Source: Gammaproteobacteria bacterium | GTDB lineage: Bacteria > Pseudomonadota > Gammaproteobacteria > Pseudomonadales > Pseudohongiellaceae | Length of the DNA stretch: 64,000 nt | Assembly: GCA_002711845.1 (NCBI GenBank) | Contig: PASF01000013.1 | Location: 62,001-126,000, forward strand | Reading direction: 5' to 3' | Shown here: in pieces, positions 1 to 8,125 of the stretch | Layout: each line of letters starts with the position of its first letter | How positions within the stretch are numbered: the stretch's first letter is position 1 | Program-made: the position numbers and the translations under genes | The notes under the pieces: generated by a model | Seen by the model: the letters and a program-made list of their open reading frames with translations, nothing else | What the model was told of the DNA's origin: nothing | Database searches by the model: none

Positions 1-368
1 TTGCTTTTGGCAGGATCGATCATACGTTGCTGTTCGGGTTACCGGGCAACCCGGTCTCTGCGTTTGTGACCTTCCTGCTGCTGGTGCGGCCAGCATTGCT
101 GGCAATGATGGGAGCCTCGGGTGACAGTCTGCCGGGGCGCTGGGAACGCGCCGGGTTCACCTTGCCCAGGTCCGGGGAGCGGCAGGCTTATCTGCGTGTG
201 TGTCTGCAGAGCGCGGATGAAGAGCCGCTGCTGCAGCTATTGCCGGATCAAAGTTCCGGCGTGCTCAGCTCAGTGGCCTACGCCGACGGGTTGGCAGTCA
301 TCCCTGCGTTCACCTCAGTGGCCGTGGGTGATCGGTTGAGATTTCTGGCGTTTGGTGACATAGTCTGA
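1..368 (+). CDS. moeA: Molybdopterin molybdenumtransferase MoeA, C-terminal part
   Basis: The reading frame is open from the window edge (frame beginning at base 3) and ends at TGA 366-368, so only the C-terminal ~120 residues are present. The segment LLFGLPGNPVSAFVTF is the conserved glycine/proline-rich loop of the MoeA/MogA molybdopterin-binding fold. It is followed by the C-terminal beta-barrel domain seen in MoeA (MoeA domain IV). The enzyme inserts molybdate into adenylated molybdopterin in the last step of molybdenum cofactor synthesis, in the cytoplasm. The N-terminal two thirds lie outside the window. The MogA family has the same loop but lacks the tail after it, so MoeA is preferred. 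Confidence 0.9.
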   Translation, partial: AFGRIDHTLLFGLPGNPVSAFVTFLLLVRPALLAMMGASGDSLPGRWERAGFTLPRSGERQAYLRVCLQSADEEPLLQLLPDQSSGVLSSVAYADGLAVIPAFTSVAVGDRLRFLAFGDIV

Positions 369-396
369 GCCGTCAACATAGCGAGCAAACATTTCC

Positions 397-1167
397 ATGG
401 CAGTGCAAAAGCGGTTTGACATTGGTGTCGTTCAGCCCGGTATTCGCATGCTGGCAGCAGCCACTATGACACTTGCCTTGAGCAGTTGCCAATTACCCGC
501 ACCCGAACCGGCCCATACACCGGTGCCGGCCTTACCGGCTGCCGTTGTTGATGCATCAGTCGCAGAACAACTGGCTGCCGAGGCTGCGCGCGAGGATGCC
601 GAGCGCCACAGACGCTACATCGCTGACATTCTATATGAGGGTATGCGGGCATTGCGCGCTGACCGGTTGATGACCCCGGTAGAGGACAGTGCCTATCATT
701 ATTTCAGCAGGGTACTGGCATTCGAACCAGACAATACAGTTGCCCATGACGGCATGCGCGACATCGCGCTGCGGTATTTGCAGCTTGCCGATACGGCATC
801 AAGGCAGGGGCAGTTCGATAATGCAGAAACCTTTCTGCGTCGCGCCGAAAGTGTCGATGATGAGCTGCCGGCTATCGCGGCGGCGAAACAAAGGCTGGTG
901 GCCGCCCGGGCGCAGACGCACAGCGTGCATACCCTTGATAATCGTGATCTGGTGCAACGCCAGCCTGCGATTGCCCGGCAACTGGAAGATATTGCCAGGC
1001 TCGCGGCAGAGCACAATACGTTTGTGCTGATCACGGCGCCCAATGACGAGCTGGGCCGATGGATCTATGCCCAGTTGCAGGCATCGATGACCGATGCGCG
1101 GCTGCGGGCGGATATTGAAATCGGCGAGCAGGCTTCGATCCGGCTGGTTTTGCCGCGCACCAGTTAA
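397..1167 (+). CDS. Putative lipoprotein with TPR-like helices, function unknown
   Basis: 256 residues from ATG 397. A short basic N-terminus is followed by a hydrophobic stretch and a lipobox-like LALSSC with Cys at residue 31, so export and lipidation are likely. Met18 is an alternative start, but it would leave a signal of only about 13 residues before the Cys. Residues ~55-170 are helical and contain the TPR-like phrases YHYFSRVLAFEPDN and GQFDNAETFLRRAESV. The C-terminal ~70 residues look like a small alpha/beta domain. The gene starts 28 bases after moeA on the same strand. I do not recognise a named family; the TPR features suggest an envelope scaffold or complex partner, which is inference. 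Confidence 0.65.
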   Translation: MAVQKRFDIGVVQPGIRMLAAATMTLALSSCQLPAPEPAHTPVPALPAAVVDASVAEQLAAEAAREDAERHRRYIADILYEGMRALRADRLMTPVEDSAYHYFSRVLAFEPDNTVAHDGMRDIALRYLQLADTASRQGQFDNAETFLRRAESVDDELPAIAAAKQRLVAARAQTHSVHTLDNRDLVQRQPAIARQLEDIARLAAEHNTFVLITAPNDELGRWIYAQLQASMTDARLRADIEIGEQASIRLVLPRTS

Positions 1168-1249
1168 GCATTCACTGCGCTGTCAGGTGCCACTTCAGGC
1201 TATTGCAGGACAATCGTCTGCGCTTCATCAATCTGTAATATTAGGCTGA

Positions 1250-1424
1250 TAGGATGCCTTCATCGGTAGCGCAGAGCGACGCTCTGTGGCTCCGAATGAC
1301 AAGGTAATGACTCTTCGTGGAAGGTGAGTGATTAGCGTCGTCAGGTTTCAAACCGATTAATAGTAATGGTTTTCTTCATGTTGAACCGGGTCCTTCCTGA
1401 CTGCAGGAAAGCCCCGGTTTTTTT
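1250..1424 (+). ncRNA. Possible small RNA ending in a strong intrinsic terminator
   Basis: The 308-base gap 1168-1475 has no convincing ORF. It ends in a textbook terminator (1384-1424) that lies more than 200 bases beyond the preceding gene, farther than usual for a simple 3' end. Just before it is a compact hairpin (CAGAG/CTCTG arms near 1272-1286) and a TAATAT hexamer at 1236-1241 that could be a -10 box; no good -35 is visible. A free-standing small RNA of about 170 nt is therefore possible. Equally it could be a long 3' untranslated region of the lipoprotein gene. I recognise no RNA family. Confidence 0.3.
1384..1424 (+). terminator. Intrinsic terminator
   Basis: AACCGGG (1384-1390) pairs with CCCGGTT (1413-1419), and an inner TTCCTG/CAGGAA stem closes on a four-base loop. 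A run of seven T follows on the plus strand (1418-1424). The minus strand has no T run after the stem, so it terminates rightward transcription. Confidence 0.85.
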
Positions 1425-1475
1425 AGTTCCGCTTCCTGCGGCAAAGAACCAGTGACCGGCAGGATCCAACGCCTC

Positions 1476-1886
1476 TCAGAACGATGCGCCGAGTTTTCGG
1501 ATGCCGGCCAGTATCTGCCGGCAGGTAATCTGACCGACCAGTTGATTGCTGTCAGAGACGACCGGTCGACGCCGCTGGCCTTTGGCCAGCATGTCGGTGG
1601 CCACATTGATGATATCGTCGCTGATGCGGGCAGAATTGATATTTTCGGTAATCATGTGCTCTTGCACAAGCCCGACAGTCCCCTGACTGTAGGTTGCGTC
1701 CAGAATGCCGCGCAGACAATCAAGTTCCGACAGGATGCCCAGCAGGGTGCCGTCTTCGGCGACCACGCACACGCCTGAAACGCGATTATGGGTGATCAGG
1801 TCAACAGCCTCAATCAAAGACGCATTCGGTGCAATTGTTACCGGCTTTTCCTGCATGTAATCTTTAAGATCGACTGAGCGCAACAT
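1476..1886 (-). CDS. Tandem CBS-domain protein
   Basis: 136 residues made almost entirely of two CBS domains (~8-60 and ~75-130). Typical phrases are VSGVCVVAEDGTLLGILSE in the first repeat and RRRPVVSDSNQLVGQITCRQ in the second. Stand-alone CBS pairs bind adenosine nucleotides and act as small energy or redox sensors; no catalytic domain is present. The gene heads a minus-strand group of small stress-type proteins together with the frameshifted gene and CsbD to its right. The exact ligand and partner cannot be read from the sequence. Confidence 0.85.
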   Translation of the reverse strand: MLRSVDLKDYMQEKPVTIAPNASLIEAVDLITHNRVSGVCVVAEDGTLLGILSELDCLRGILDATYSQGTVGLVQEHMITENINSARISDDIINVATDMLAKGQRRRPVVSDSNQLVGQITCRQILAGIRKLGASF

Positions 1887-1962
1887 AAAAACCTTCTCTT
1901 ATTATTTTGAATGAAGCGTCCGAGGCCGCTCGTTTAACGTCAGCTAACGATGACGGGCTGCG

Positions 1963-2536
1963 TCATTGAGTGCTTTGTTGTTTGATTTTATGGATTTTTA
2001 CATGCTGCCCATCATGCTTTTGCAATATCCCGACCGCGGTTTTCTCGTGGTCAGCATCCATGATTCTGACGAACAACAGAATGTGCCCTTCGTCGATTTG
2101 CTGCTGCAGGAAGTCTGCGTCGCTTTGCTGAATGATTTTGCCAGCCATTGCGCCGACCGCTCCCACTGCGACGACGCCGCTCAACGCTGCCAGCAACGCG
2201 CCACCAAACACCGCGGAAGAGGCCACCACAGCCCATGGCGCCGGTGGTGCCAGCAAAAAACAGGCTGCCGCCCAGTGAGTCCTGTTGCTGCTGACTGTTG
2301 CTGTTTTTATCGACAAATGCCGTCACCGGGCCGTGTTTGGCATCGTTGGAATTGTTGGTGTGCGCGTAGAAATCGCCGAGTGATTCGCGCACAGAGTGCT
2401 CACTGGCCAGCAGGCCGATCTGTTCCCTGCTGACACCGGTGGCGATCAGGTCCTTGACAGCGTTCTTCAGGCTCTCAGGGTCCATAAACACTGCGATGGC
2501 CTCGCGAACGGTCTGTTTGTCGTCTTTATTAGTCAT
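1963..2536 (-). pseudogene. General-stress-protein-17M-like gene, split by a frameshift
   Basis: Two minus-strand frames together make one protein. The N-terminal part (start 2536) reads as a cytosolic alpha/beta domain with SLKNAVKDLIATGVSREQIG, like general stress protein 17M-type domains. It runs into nonsense after FAGTTGAMG. From that point the +1-shifted frame reads AVVASSAVFGGALLAALSGV and a natural C-terminus ending at 1963 (KIIQQSDADFLQQQIDEGHI and so on). The join lies at about 2228-2262. A six-base A run (T on the coding strand) at 2255-2260 is a likely slip site. The original protein would be about 190 residues with a glycine/alanine-rich hydrophobic hairpin. It may be a true pseudogene, a recoded gene or a sequencing indel. 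Confidence 0.7.
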
Positions 2537-2681
2537 AAGTTTCCTTATCCTGGAGGGGCAACGAGCGCCCGGCGGCGAAAATGGAATGTGCTTATTACTT
2601 CAACAACAGTTTCAAGAATAACCATCCTGACAGAAAAAATCTACTCATGCGTCTACCCGGGCCGCCAATTCAGGCAGCACA

Positions 2682-2729
2682 AATAAAACGGCCCCGATCC
2701 ATGTCAGCGCTGCTGAGGGTATCGGGGCC
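2682..2729 (-). terminator. Intrinsic terminator downstream of csbD
   Basis: GGCCCCGAT (2690-2698) pairs with ATCGGGGCC (2721-2729). Read on the minus strand the stem is followed by GTTTTATTT, giving a U-rich tail about 50 bases after the CsbD stop codon. Confidence 0.75.
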
Positions 2730-2776
2730 AGTGGGGGCGCTGACAAAGCGGCTGAACAGGCTGTGTCAGCGTGGTC

Positions 2777-2974
2777 TTACAAAGCGTCCAGGAACTCTTC
2801 AACTTCTTTTTTGGCTTGCGCCTTGTCTTTGCCGTAACGCTCCTGAACCATTCCAATAAGCTGGTCATAATTCCCGTCGATACGGTCAAGATCATTGTCA
2901 GTGAGCTTGCCCCACTGGGACTGCAGGGACCCTTTAAGCTGTTTCCATTTCCCGGAAAAAATATCGCTGTTCAT
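2777..2974 (-). CDS. CsbD-family stress response protein
   Basis: 65 residues from ATG 2974. An AAGGAGAC ribosome binding site lies just upstream, which decides this start over the longer frame beginning at 3070. The protein has the CsbD signature: a small acidic helical protein beginning MNSDIFSGKWKQLKGSLQSQ and continuing with WGKLTDNDLDRIDGNYDQLIG. Members are induced by general stress in many bacteria (sigma-B in Bacillus, RpoS-linked YjbJ in E. coli), but their molecular role is unclear. It sits with a CBS-pair gene and another stress-type gene. Confidence 0.9.
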   Translation of the reverse strand: MNSDIFSGKWKQLKGSLQSQWGKLTDNDLDRIDGNYDQLIGMVQERYGKDKAQAKKEVEEFLDAL

Positions 2975-3046
2975 GCTCGTCTCCTTATACAAAATAGTGA
3001 ATTTTTGTGTTGGGACGTCTACCACTGTAACGCGATGAGCGAGCGT

Positions 3047-3076
3047 AAAGCAAATGCCCCAGTGAAACATGGGGCA
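3047..3076 (-). terminator. Probable terminator of the RND efflux operon
   Basis: TGCCCC (3055-3060) and GGGGCA (3071-3076) form a six-pair stem with a ten-base loop. On the minus strand it is followed by TTTGCTTT. It lies about 28 bases beyond the stop codon of the RND pump gene. The stem is short and the U tract interrupted. Confidence 0.5.
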
Positions 3077-3103
3077 CTATGATCCGGAACGGCGGTTCAC
3101 TGG

Positions 3104-6100
3104 TCAGCTGGCGGTGGCTGTGGCAGGTTCAGCGTCAGTTGACGAAGTGCCTTTGAATAAACGGGCCAAGTCTTCCAGTATAAGGTACAGCGAAGGAATG
3201 AGGAACAATGTGAGAAATGTTCCAAAAGCAATGCCGAAACCAAGTGACAGCGTCATGGGAATCACCATCTGTGCCTGCATGCTGGTTTCAAACATGATGG
3301 GGAACAGGCCCAGGAACGTTGTCAAGGAGGTCAGCAGAATCGCACGAAAACGGCTGGTACCAGCGTCGACGACCGCATCAAGCATGGACATGCCATCGCG
3401 GCGTGCGCGATTGACAAAATCCACCAGAATCAGACTGTCATTGACGATAACGCCGGCCAGTGCCACCAGACCAAACAGCGACATCATGCTTAGGGTGGTA
3501 TCGAATACGATGTGGCCTATCAACGCACCGATAAAGCCAAACGGGATGACCGCCATGACAATGAAAGGCTGTACATAGGACTTCAGGGGAACGGCCAGCA
3601 ACGCGTAGATCAGAAACATGGCCGCAAGAAAGCAGACTGCGATACGTTGAATCAGCTCTGCCTGTTCCTGGCTGGCCCCCCCAAGGCCAAAGCTGACATC
3701 GGGATAGGTGGCGGTCAATTCCGGCACATAATTCTGCATGATGTCGCGAATGACGGCCGCTGACTGCGCCAATTCGGGATTGACATCAGCCGTGACGGAC
3801 ACTGTGCGTTGCCGGTCGATACGGTTGATGGTCGAGAAGCCTTCACCTATCGTTGCTTCAGCAACCTCGGAGAACGGCACTTCGTCACCGCCATCGGTCC
3901 GGATTCGCATGCTCTGCAGGCTGGCAATGGATTTACGGTCGACTTCCGGGTAGCGCACCATGACCTTGAGTTCGTCCCGGCCACGTAACAGGCGCTGCGC
4001 CTCTTCGCCATAAAACGCCTGCCGGACCTGGGTCCCCAGTGTGCTTGCCGTCAGGCCCAGTTGCTCGGCATTCGGCTTGATGTTAAGGCGGATTTCATCG
4101 CCGCCGCGGCTGTAAGAGTTGGTGACGTCATACACGCCAGTATAACCACTTAGCTTGCTCTCCAGTGCATTCGCGGCCAGTTCCAGTTGTGTGTAATTGG
4201 ACCCCATCAAGCGCAGGTTGATGGCAGAGCCACCACCCGCACTTGTGCTGGAGAAAAAGCGGACATCCCGTGCGCCGGGTATGGTGCCCACCCGGGCGCG
4301 CCAGCGCTGCTCAATCTCCAGGGCGCTGATGGTGCGCTCTTCTGCCTTGGTCAGTTCCACCAGTACTTCACCACCGCTGTCGCCATTGGTGAACACCATG
4401 ACATGGTCAACGGGGTTCTCATCGGGGTACTCGTCATTCAGGGTCAGTATGGCCTGTTCCATCTGCGCCAGGGCGTTATTGCGCGCGGCGTAGGATGACC
4501 CCTCATTCATATTGACGCTGGCCTGAATAAAGTCACTGGGGATGTTCGGGAAAAATTCGAAACGCACCAGACCACCGATGACCAGGCCGGCGCTGACGAT
4601 AAGTGCCGTAACGAACATCGCGACGGTGGCATATCTGTTCGCGACGGCCTTGATCAGTGCCGGCCGGTAAATATTCTGAATGAAATGCGTCAGGCCCTTG
4701 GCCACCCGGTGCTGGTAGCGCTCCAGCATGCTGGCTTTCTTGGGTTTGATCTTTTTGATGCGCGTGTGCGCAAGATGCGAGGGCAGAATCAGTTTGGACT
4801 CAATCAGTGAGAATAGCAGGCACAGGATGACGACCATGCCAATCGCTTCAAAAAAGGGAGCCACCTGACCGCCGACCAGCAGCATGGGCGCAAAGGCCGC
4901 GATGGTGGTCAGCACGCCAAAGGTGGCCGGCACTGCAACATGTTTGACGCCGGTGATGACGTTGTCCAGGCTGTGCCCGTTCCGGGTGACTTCGGTATGA
5001 ATGCTTTCAGCGGTAATGATGGCATCGTCAACAACAATACCCAGCACCAGAATAAGACCAAACAGGCTGAGCATGTTGATATCAACCGGGAAAGGTCCCA
5101 TCGGCATCAGGAAAATGGCACCGAAGAAACTGATGGGGATACCCACCATGACCCACAAGGCGATCTTCAGTCGCAGGAAGGTTGTTAACACCAGAAATAC
5201 CAGAATCGCACCCATGAGCAGGTTGCCCAGCATCATGTTGAGCTGGGCTTTCAGGTAAAACGCGTTACTGCCCCAACTGTCGATGCTGATGCCGGGAGGA
5301 AACGTGCCTTGATTGCGCGCAATATATTCGGAGACCGCGCGATCGATATCCAGGACATTCTGCTCCGGTGTGGCCATGATCTGAATATTCAGCGAGCGGT
5401 TACCGTCAAATCGGGAGAAATTTTCGGTTTCGACAAAGCCGTCAACAATAGTGGCGATATCCCGGACCAGCAGGCGGCTGCCATCGGGGTTGGTGCGCAG
5501 CACGATATTGCCAAACTCGTCACCGGTGTAGGCCTGCTCCTGGGTGCGCAGCTGAATGCGGCCGGTGTCAGTGCGAATGGCGCCGCCGGGGACATCAACG
5601 GAGGCGCTACGGATTGCATTGGCGACCTGGCCCATGGTCAGACCGTATTTGCGCAGGGTGTTTTCAGATACTTCAATGGCGATTTCGTAGTCGCGGTCGC
5701 CCTGAATTTCCGCCTGACTGACCTCGGGTAACAGCAGAATGTCGTCCCTGATCTCCTGCGCCAGGGTTTTCATCGCGCGATCGTCCAGGTCGCCGAAAAT
5801 GGAGACCTGAAGTACGGGCTGCGTGATTTCGATTTCGCGGACGACAGGGCGTTCAGCATCATCGGGGAAGGTGGAGATACGATCGATGCGGCTCTTGACC
5901 TCATTCAACAGTTCGATGACGTCATAGTTGCCCGACACCTCCATCATCATGCTGCCGGAACTTTCCCGCGCCGTCGAGTTGATACGGTTGATACCGCTGA
6001 GCCCCTGAATGGCTTCTTCCATGGGCACGACGATGGCCAGCTCCACTTCTTCCGGCGCGGCGCCCGGGTAGGCCATGCTGGCAGTGATCATGCGGGTTTC

Positions 6101-6247
6101 GAATTCAGGAAAAACCTGGATCTTGATGAAGAATACCGATGCAAAGCCAGCGGCGATAATGAACAGCATCAACAGGTTGGCGGCGACCGAGTTGGCGCTG
6201 AACCAGGCAATGATGCCGGTGTGTCTGGTAGTGGGTAGTGGCTTCAT
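3104..6247 (-). CDS. RND efflux transporter permease (HAE-1/AcrB type)
   Basis: 1047 residues, the usual size for the AcrB/MexB group. A first membrane helix at ~20-40 is followed by a large periplasmic domain. A second membrane bundle contains GLILVLGIVVDDAII at about residue 395-410, whose Asp-Asp pair is the proton-relay site of HAE-1 pumps. The pattern repeats in the second half (LFGLVALAGVIVNDSLILVD). It should export drugs or other amphiphiles from the inner membrane using the proton gradient. It overlaps the adaptor gene by four bases (ATGA). No outer-membrane channel gene is next to it, so it probably borrows a TolC-type channel. The substrate cannot be inferred. Confidence 0.93.
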   Translation of the reverse strand: MKPLPTTRHTGIIAWFSANSVAANLLMLFIIAAGFASVFFIKIQVFPEFETRMITASMAYPGAAPEEVELAIVVPMEEAIQGLSGINRINSTARESSGSMMMEVSGNYDVIELLNEVKSRIDRISTFPDDAERPVVREIEITQPVLQVSIFGDLDDRAMKTLAQEIRDDILLLPEVSQAEIQGDRDYEIAIEVSENTLRKYGLTMGQVANAIRSASVDVPGGAIRTDTGRIQLRTQEQAYTGDEFGNIVLRTNPDGSRLLVRDIATIVDGFVETENFSRFDGNRSLNIQIMATPEQNVLDIDRAVSEYIARNQGTFPPGISIDSWGSNAFYLKAQLNMMLGNLLMGAILVFLVLTTFLRLKIALWVMVGIPISFFGAIFLMPMGPFPVDINMLSLFGLILVLGIVVDDAIITAESIHTEVTRNGHSLDNVITGVKHVAVPATFGVLTTIAAFAPMLLVGGQVAPFFEAIGMVVILCLLFSLIESKLILPSHLAHTRIKKIKPKKASMLERYQHRVAKGLTHFIQNIYRPALIKAVANRYATVAMFVTALIVSAGLVIGGLVRFEFFPNIPSDFIQASVNMNEGSSYAARNNALAQMEQAILTLNDEYPDENPVDHVMVFTNGDSGGEVLVELTKAEERTISALEIEQRWRARVGTIPGARDVRFFSSTSAGGGSAINLRLMGSNYTQLELAANALESKLSGYTGVYDVTNSYSRGGDEIRLNIKPNAEQLGLTASTLGTQVRQAFYGEEAQRLLRGRDELKVMVRYPEVDRKSIASLQSMRIRTDGGDEVPFSEVAEATIGEGFSTINRIDRQRTVSVTADVNPELAQSAAVIRDIMQNYVPELTATYPDVSFGLGGASQEQAELIQRIAVCFLAAMFLIYALLAVPLKSYVQPFIVMAVIPFGFIGALIGHIVFDTTLSMMSLFGLVALAGVIVNDSLILVDFVNRARRDGMSMLDAVVDAGTSRFRAILLTSLTTFLGLFPIMFETSMQAQMVIPMTLSLGFGIAFGTFLTLFLIPSLYLILEDLARLFKGTSSTDAEPATATAS

Positions 6248-7428
6248 GATTGGCCGGCATCCGGATTGACACGCATTCCTTCGATGGGTATGGCGACAGG
6301 CGAAACGATGACACTGTCGTTATCGTTCAACCCTTCATTGACGAATACGCGGTCGGCTTCGCTTCTGATGACATTGACCTGGCGCTGTCGCAAGCGTTGT
6401 TCCGGGTCCATGGTCAATACCTGGTTGCCGGTGCGCAGAGCCTCAAGCGGTATGTCAAACACGCCGGTGATATGGATGCCTTCGATGTTGGCATTGACGA
6501 AGGTGCCGGCCGGCAGGGCTGGCATGTTACTGCTGCCACGAAGTCCGTAGGGATCCTCGATGCGCGCCACTGCGTAGTGCATCCGGCTGTTGATGTCGAC
6601 AATGCCTTCAGTGCGAACGATCTCTGCCTGCCAGTGATGCTGCTTGCCGGCCATGGTCGCGGACAGGGTAACGTTGGTGGCGTCGGCAGGTGCCAGTTGT
6701 CCGGGCTTCGGTAACGTCAGCCAGCGCAGGTCACTGTCGCTGAGCGGCAAACGGATCTCCGCATAGTCGGTTGCAAAGACGTCAGCAATCTGCGAGCCGG
6801 TACCCAGATACTGGCCAATATCCGCATGTTTTACCCGAACCAGCGCATCATAAGGGGCCCGGACCGTGGTGCGGTCCAGCTGGCGCTGGGCGCGCCGCAG
6901 TTCGGATTCCGAATACAGTACCCGGGCTTCCGCCTCACGCAAAAACGGGGTTCGCAAGGCGATCGCCGGCGCACTGTCGCGGGGGCGCCCCGACAGGTCC
7001 CATTCGCGTGCGGCCTGGTTTGCCTGGGCCTGCTCCTGGGCCAGCTGTGCCTGCGCCGTCAGCAGGTTAGCCTGAGCCTGGTCCACGGCGACCTGATAGT
7101 CGGCGGGGTCAATGCGTAAGATGACCTCGCCTTCATTGAAAAAGCCACCGGCGACAAGCTTGTCGGACACCGACATTACCCGGCCGGACACTTCCGCAAC
7201 CAGGGTGGTCTGAGTGCGCGGCGCTACTGTGCCCTGCGAACTGACATTGATGTTCATGTCGGTGCTGGTTACCGTCACCACCTCGACAGGGACAACACGC
7301 TCGGCGGTGGGGGTGCTGGGAGGCTGCGGCCTGAGGACGATCATCGTCGTGGTCGCGGCAATGCCTGCGGCGACGATAACGAGAGGTACCAGCCAGCGCC
7401 GGGTGGACTGCCAGAGAGTTGGTTTCAT
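6244..7428 (-). CDS. RND efflux periplasmic adaptor subunit (membrane fusion protein)
   Basis: 394 residues. One N-terminal membrane anchor (~11-31, WLVPLVIVAAGIAATTTMIV) is followed by a biotinyl-lipoyl-like half-motif, a coiled-coil hairpin rich in Gln/Ala (AQAQLAQEQAQANQAA), the second lipoyl half (RTTVRAPYDALVRVKHADIG) and a beta-barrel. This is the HlyD/AcrA domain order. It bridges the RND pump to an outer-membrane channel. The gene is translationally coupled to the downstream pump (four-base overlap) and lies 41 bases after the regulator, so the three form one operon. Confidence 0.93.
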   Translation of the reverse strand: MKPTLWQSTRRWLVPLVIVAAGIAATTTMIVLRPQPPSTPTAERVVPVEVVTVTSTDMNINVSSQGTVAPRTQTTLVAEVSGRVMSVSDKLVAGGFFNEGEVILRIDPADYQVAVDQAQANLLTAQAQLAQEQAQANQAAREWDLSGRPRDSAPAIALRTPFLREAEARVLYSESELRRAQRQLDRTTVRAPYDALVRVKHADIGQYLGTGSQIADVFATDYAEIRLPLSDSDLRWLTLPKPGQLAPADATNVTLSATMAGKQHHWQAEIVRTEGIVDINSRMHYAVARIEDPYGLRGSSNMPALPAGTFVNANIEGIHITGVFDIPLEALRTGNQVLTMDPEQRLRQRQVNVIRSEADRVFVNEGLNDNDSVIVSPVAIPIEGMRVNPDAGQS

Positions 7429-7469
7429 AGGAGTTCCTTACTTCGTTTCATATCCATATTGGTCCTGAG

Positions 7470-7994
7470 TCAACTTCGGCTGTCAGGTGTGCCGGACAGC
7501 TGCGCCAGCAACTGTTCGTTGCTCAGCACCGCTTCACGATAGAAATGACGCATCTGCTGTAGTCTTTTTTTGGTATCAGGCAATTGCGCCGGTATTTTCC
7601 GGTCAGCGGTCTCCACAATGGTCTGCATGTGACGCATCCGTTGCAGATAACCGTCGATCATGCGCAGAAACGGCGCATCACTAAGCTGGTAATAATCCTG
7701 GCGATCGCCGGGGACGGTCACTTTTTCGATAAAGCCGATGCTGACCAGCATGCGGGCGTTGGTACTGACGCTGCCGCGGCTGACTTTCAATTGTTCCGCC
7801 AACTGGGCAAAGCTGACCGGGCCACCGTAAATGATGAAGTACCCGGCAATACGCCCGGCAATGCGCGGCAGGCCATCAGTCTGCGAGGTCAGGCCCATCT
7901 GCTCGATAAAGTAACTGACGCCATCGCGGTCACTGTCGTGGGCAGCAGATTGCTGATCGGCCAGGGCGTCTGCCCGGTTAACGGAGGTTTGCAT
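7470..7994 (-). CDS. MarR/GbsR-type winged-helix regulator
   Basis: 174 residues. The winged helix-turn-helix occupies ~45-110: GGPVSFAQLAEQLKVSRGSV is the helix-turn-helix and IEKVTVPGDRQDYYQL the wing. A helical C-terminal region (~115-170) would dimerise. The arrangement matches GbsR-like members of the MarR superfamily. As the first gene of the operon with the adaptor and RND pump it is most likely their local, autoregulating repressor (inference from position). The ligand is unknown. Confidence 0.8.
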   Translation of the reverse strand: MQTSVNRADALADQQSAAHDSDRDGVSYFIEQMGLTSQTDGLPRIAGRIAGYFIIYGGPVSFAQLAEQLKVSRGSVSTNARMLVSIGFIEKVTVPGDRQDYYQLSDAPFLRMIDGYLQRMRHMQTIVETADRKIPAQLPDTKKRLQQMRHFYREAVLSNEQLLAQLSGTPDSRS

Positions 7995-8125
7995 TAAAAT
8001 GAGCCAGTGTGTTTAGTTTGGACTGAATAGATTGAATGATATGCCAGTCTGGTTTGTTTTGTCTTGGCTGCGGCGTCTGAATGCGACAGACAGCAGCGTT
8101 CTGCGGTCAAGCGGTTGGCCGGGGG

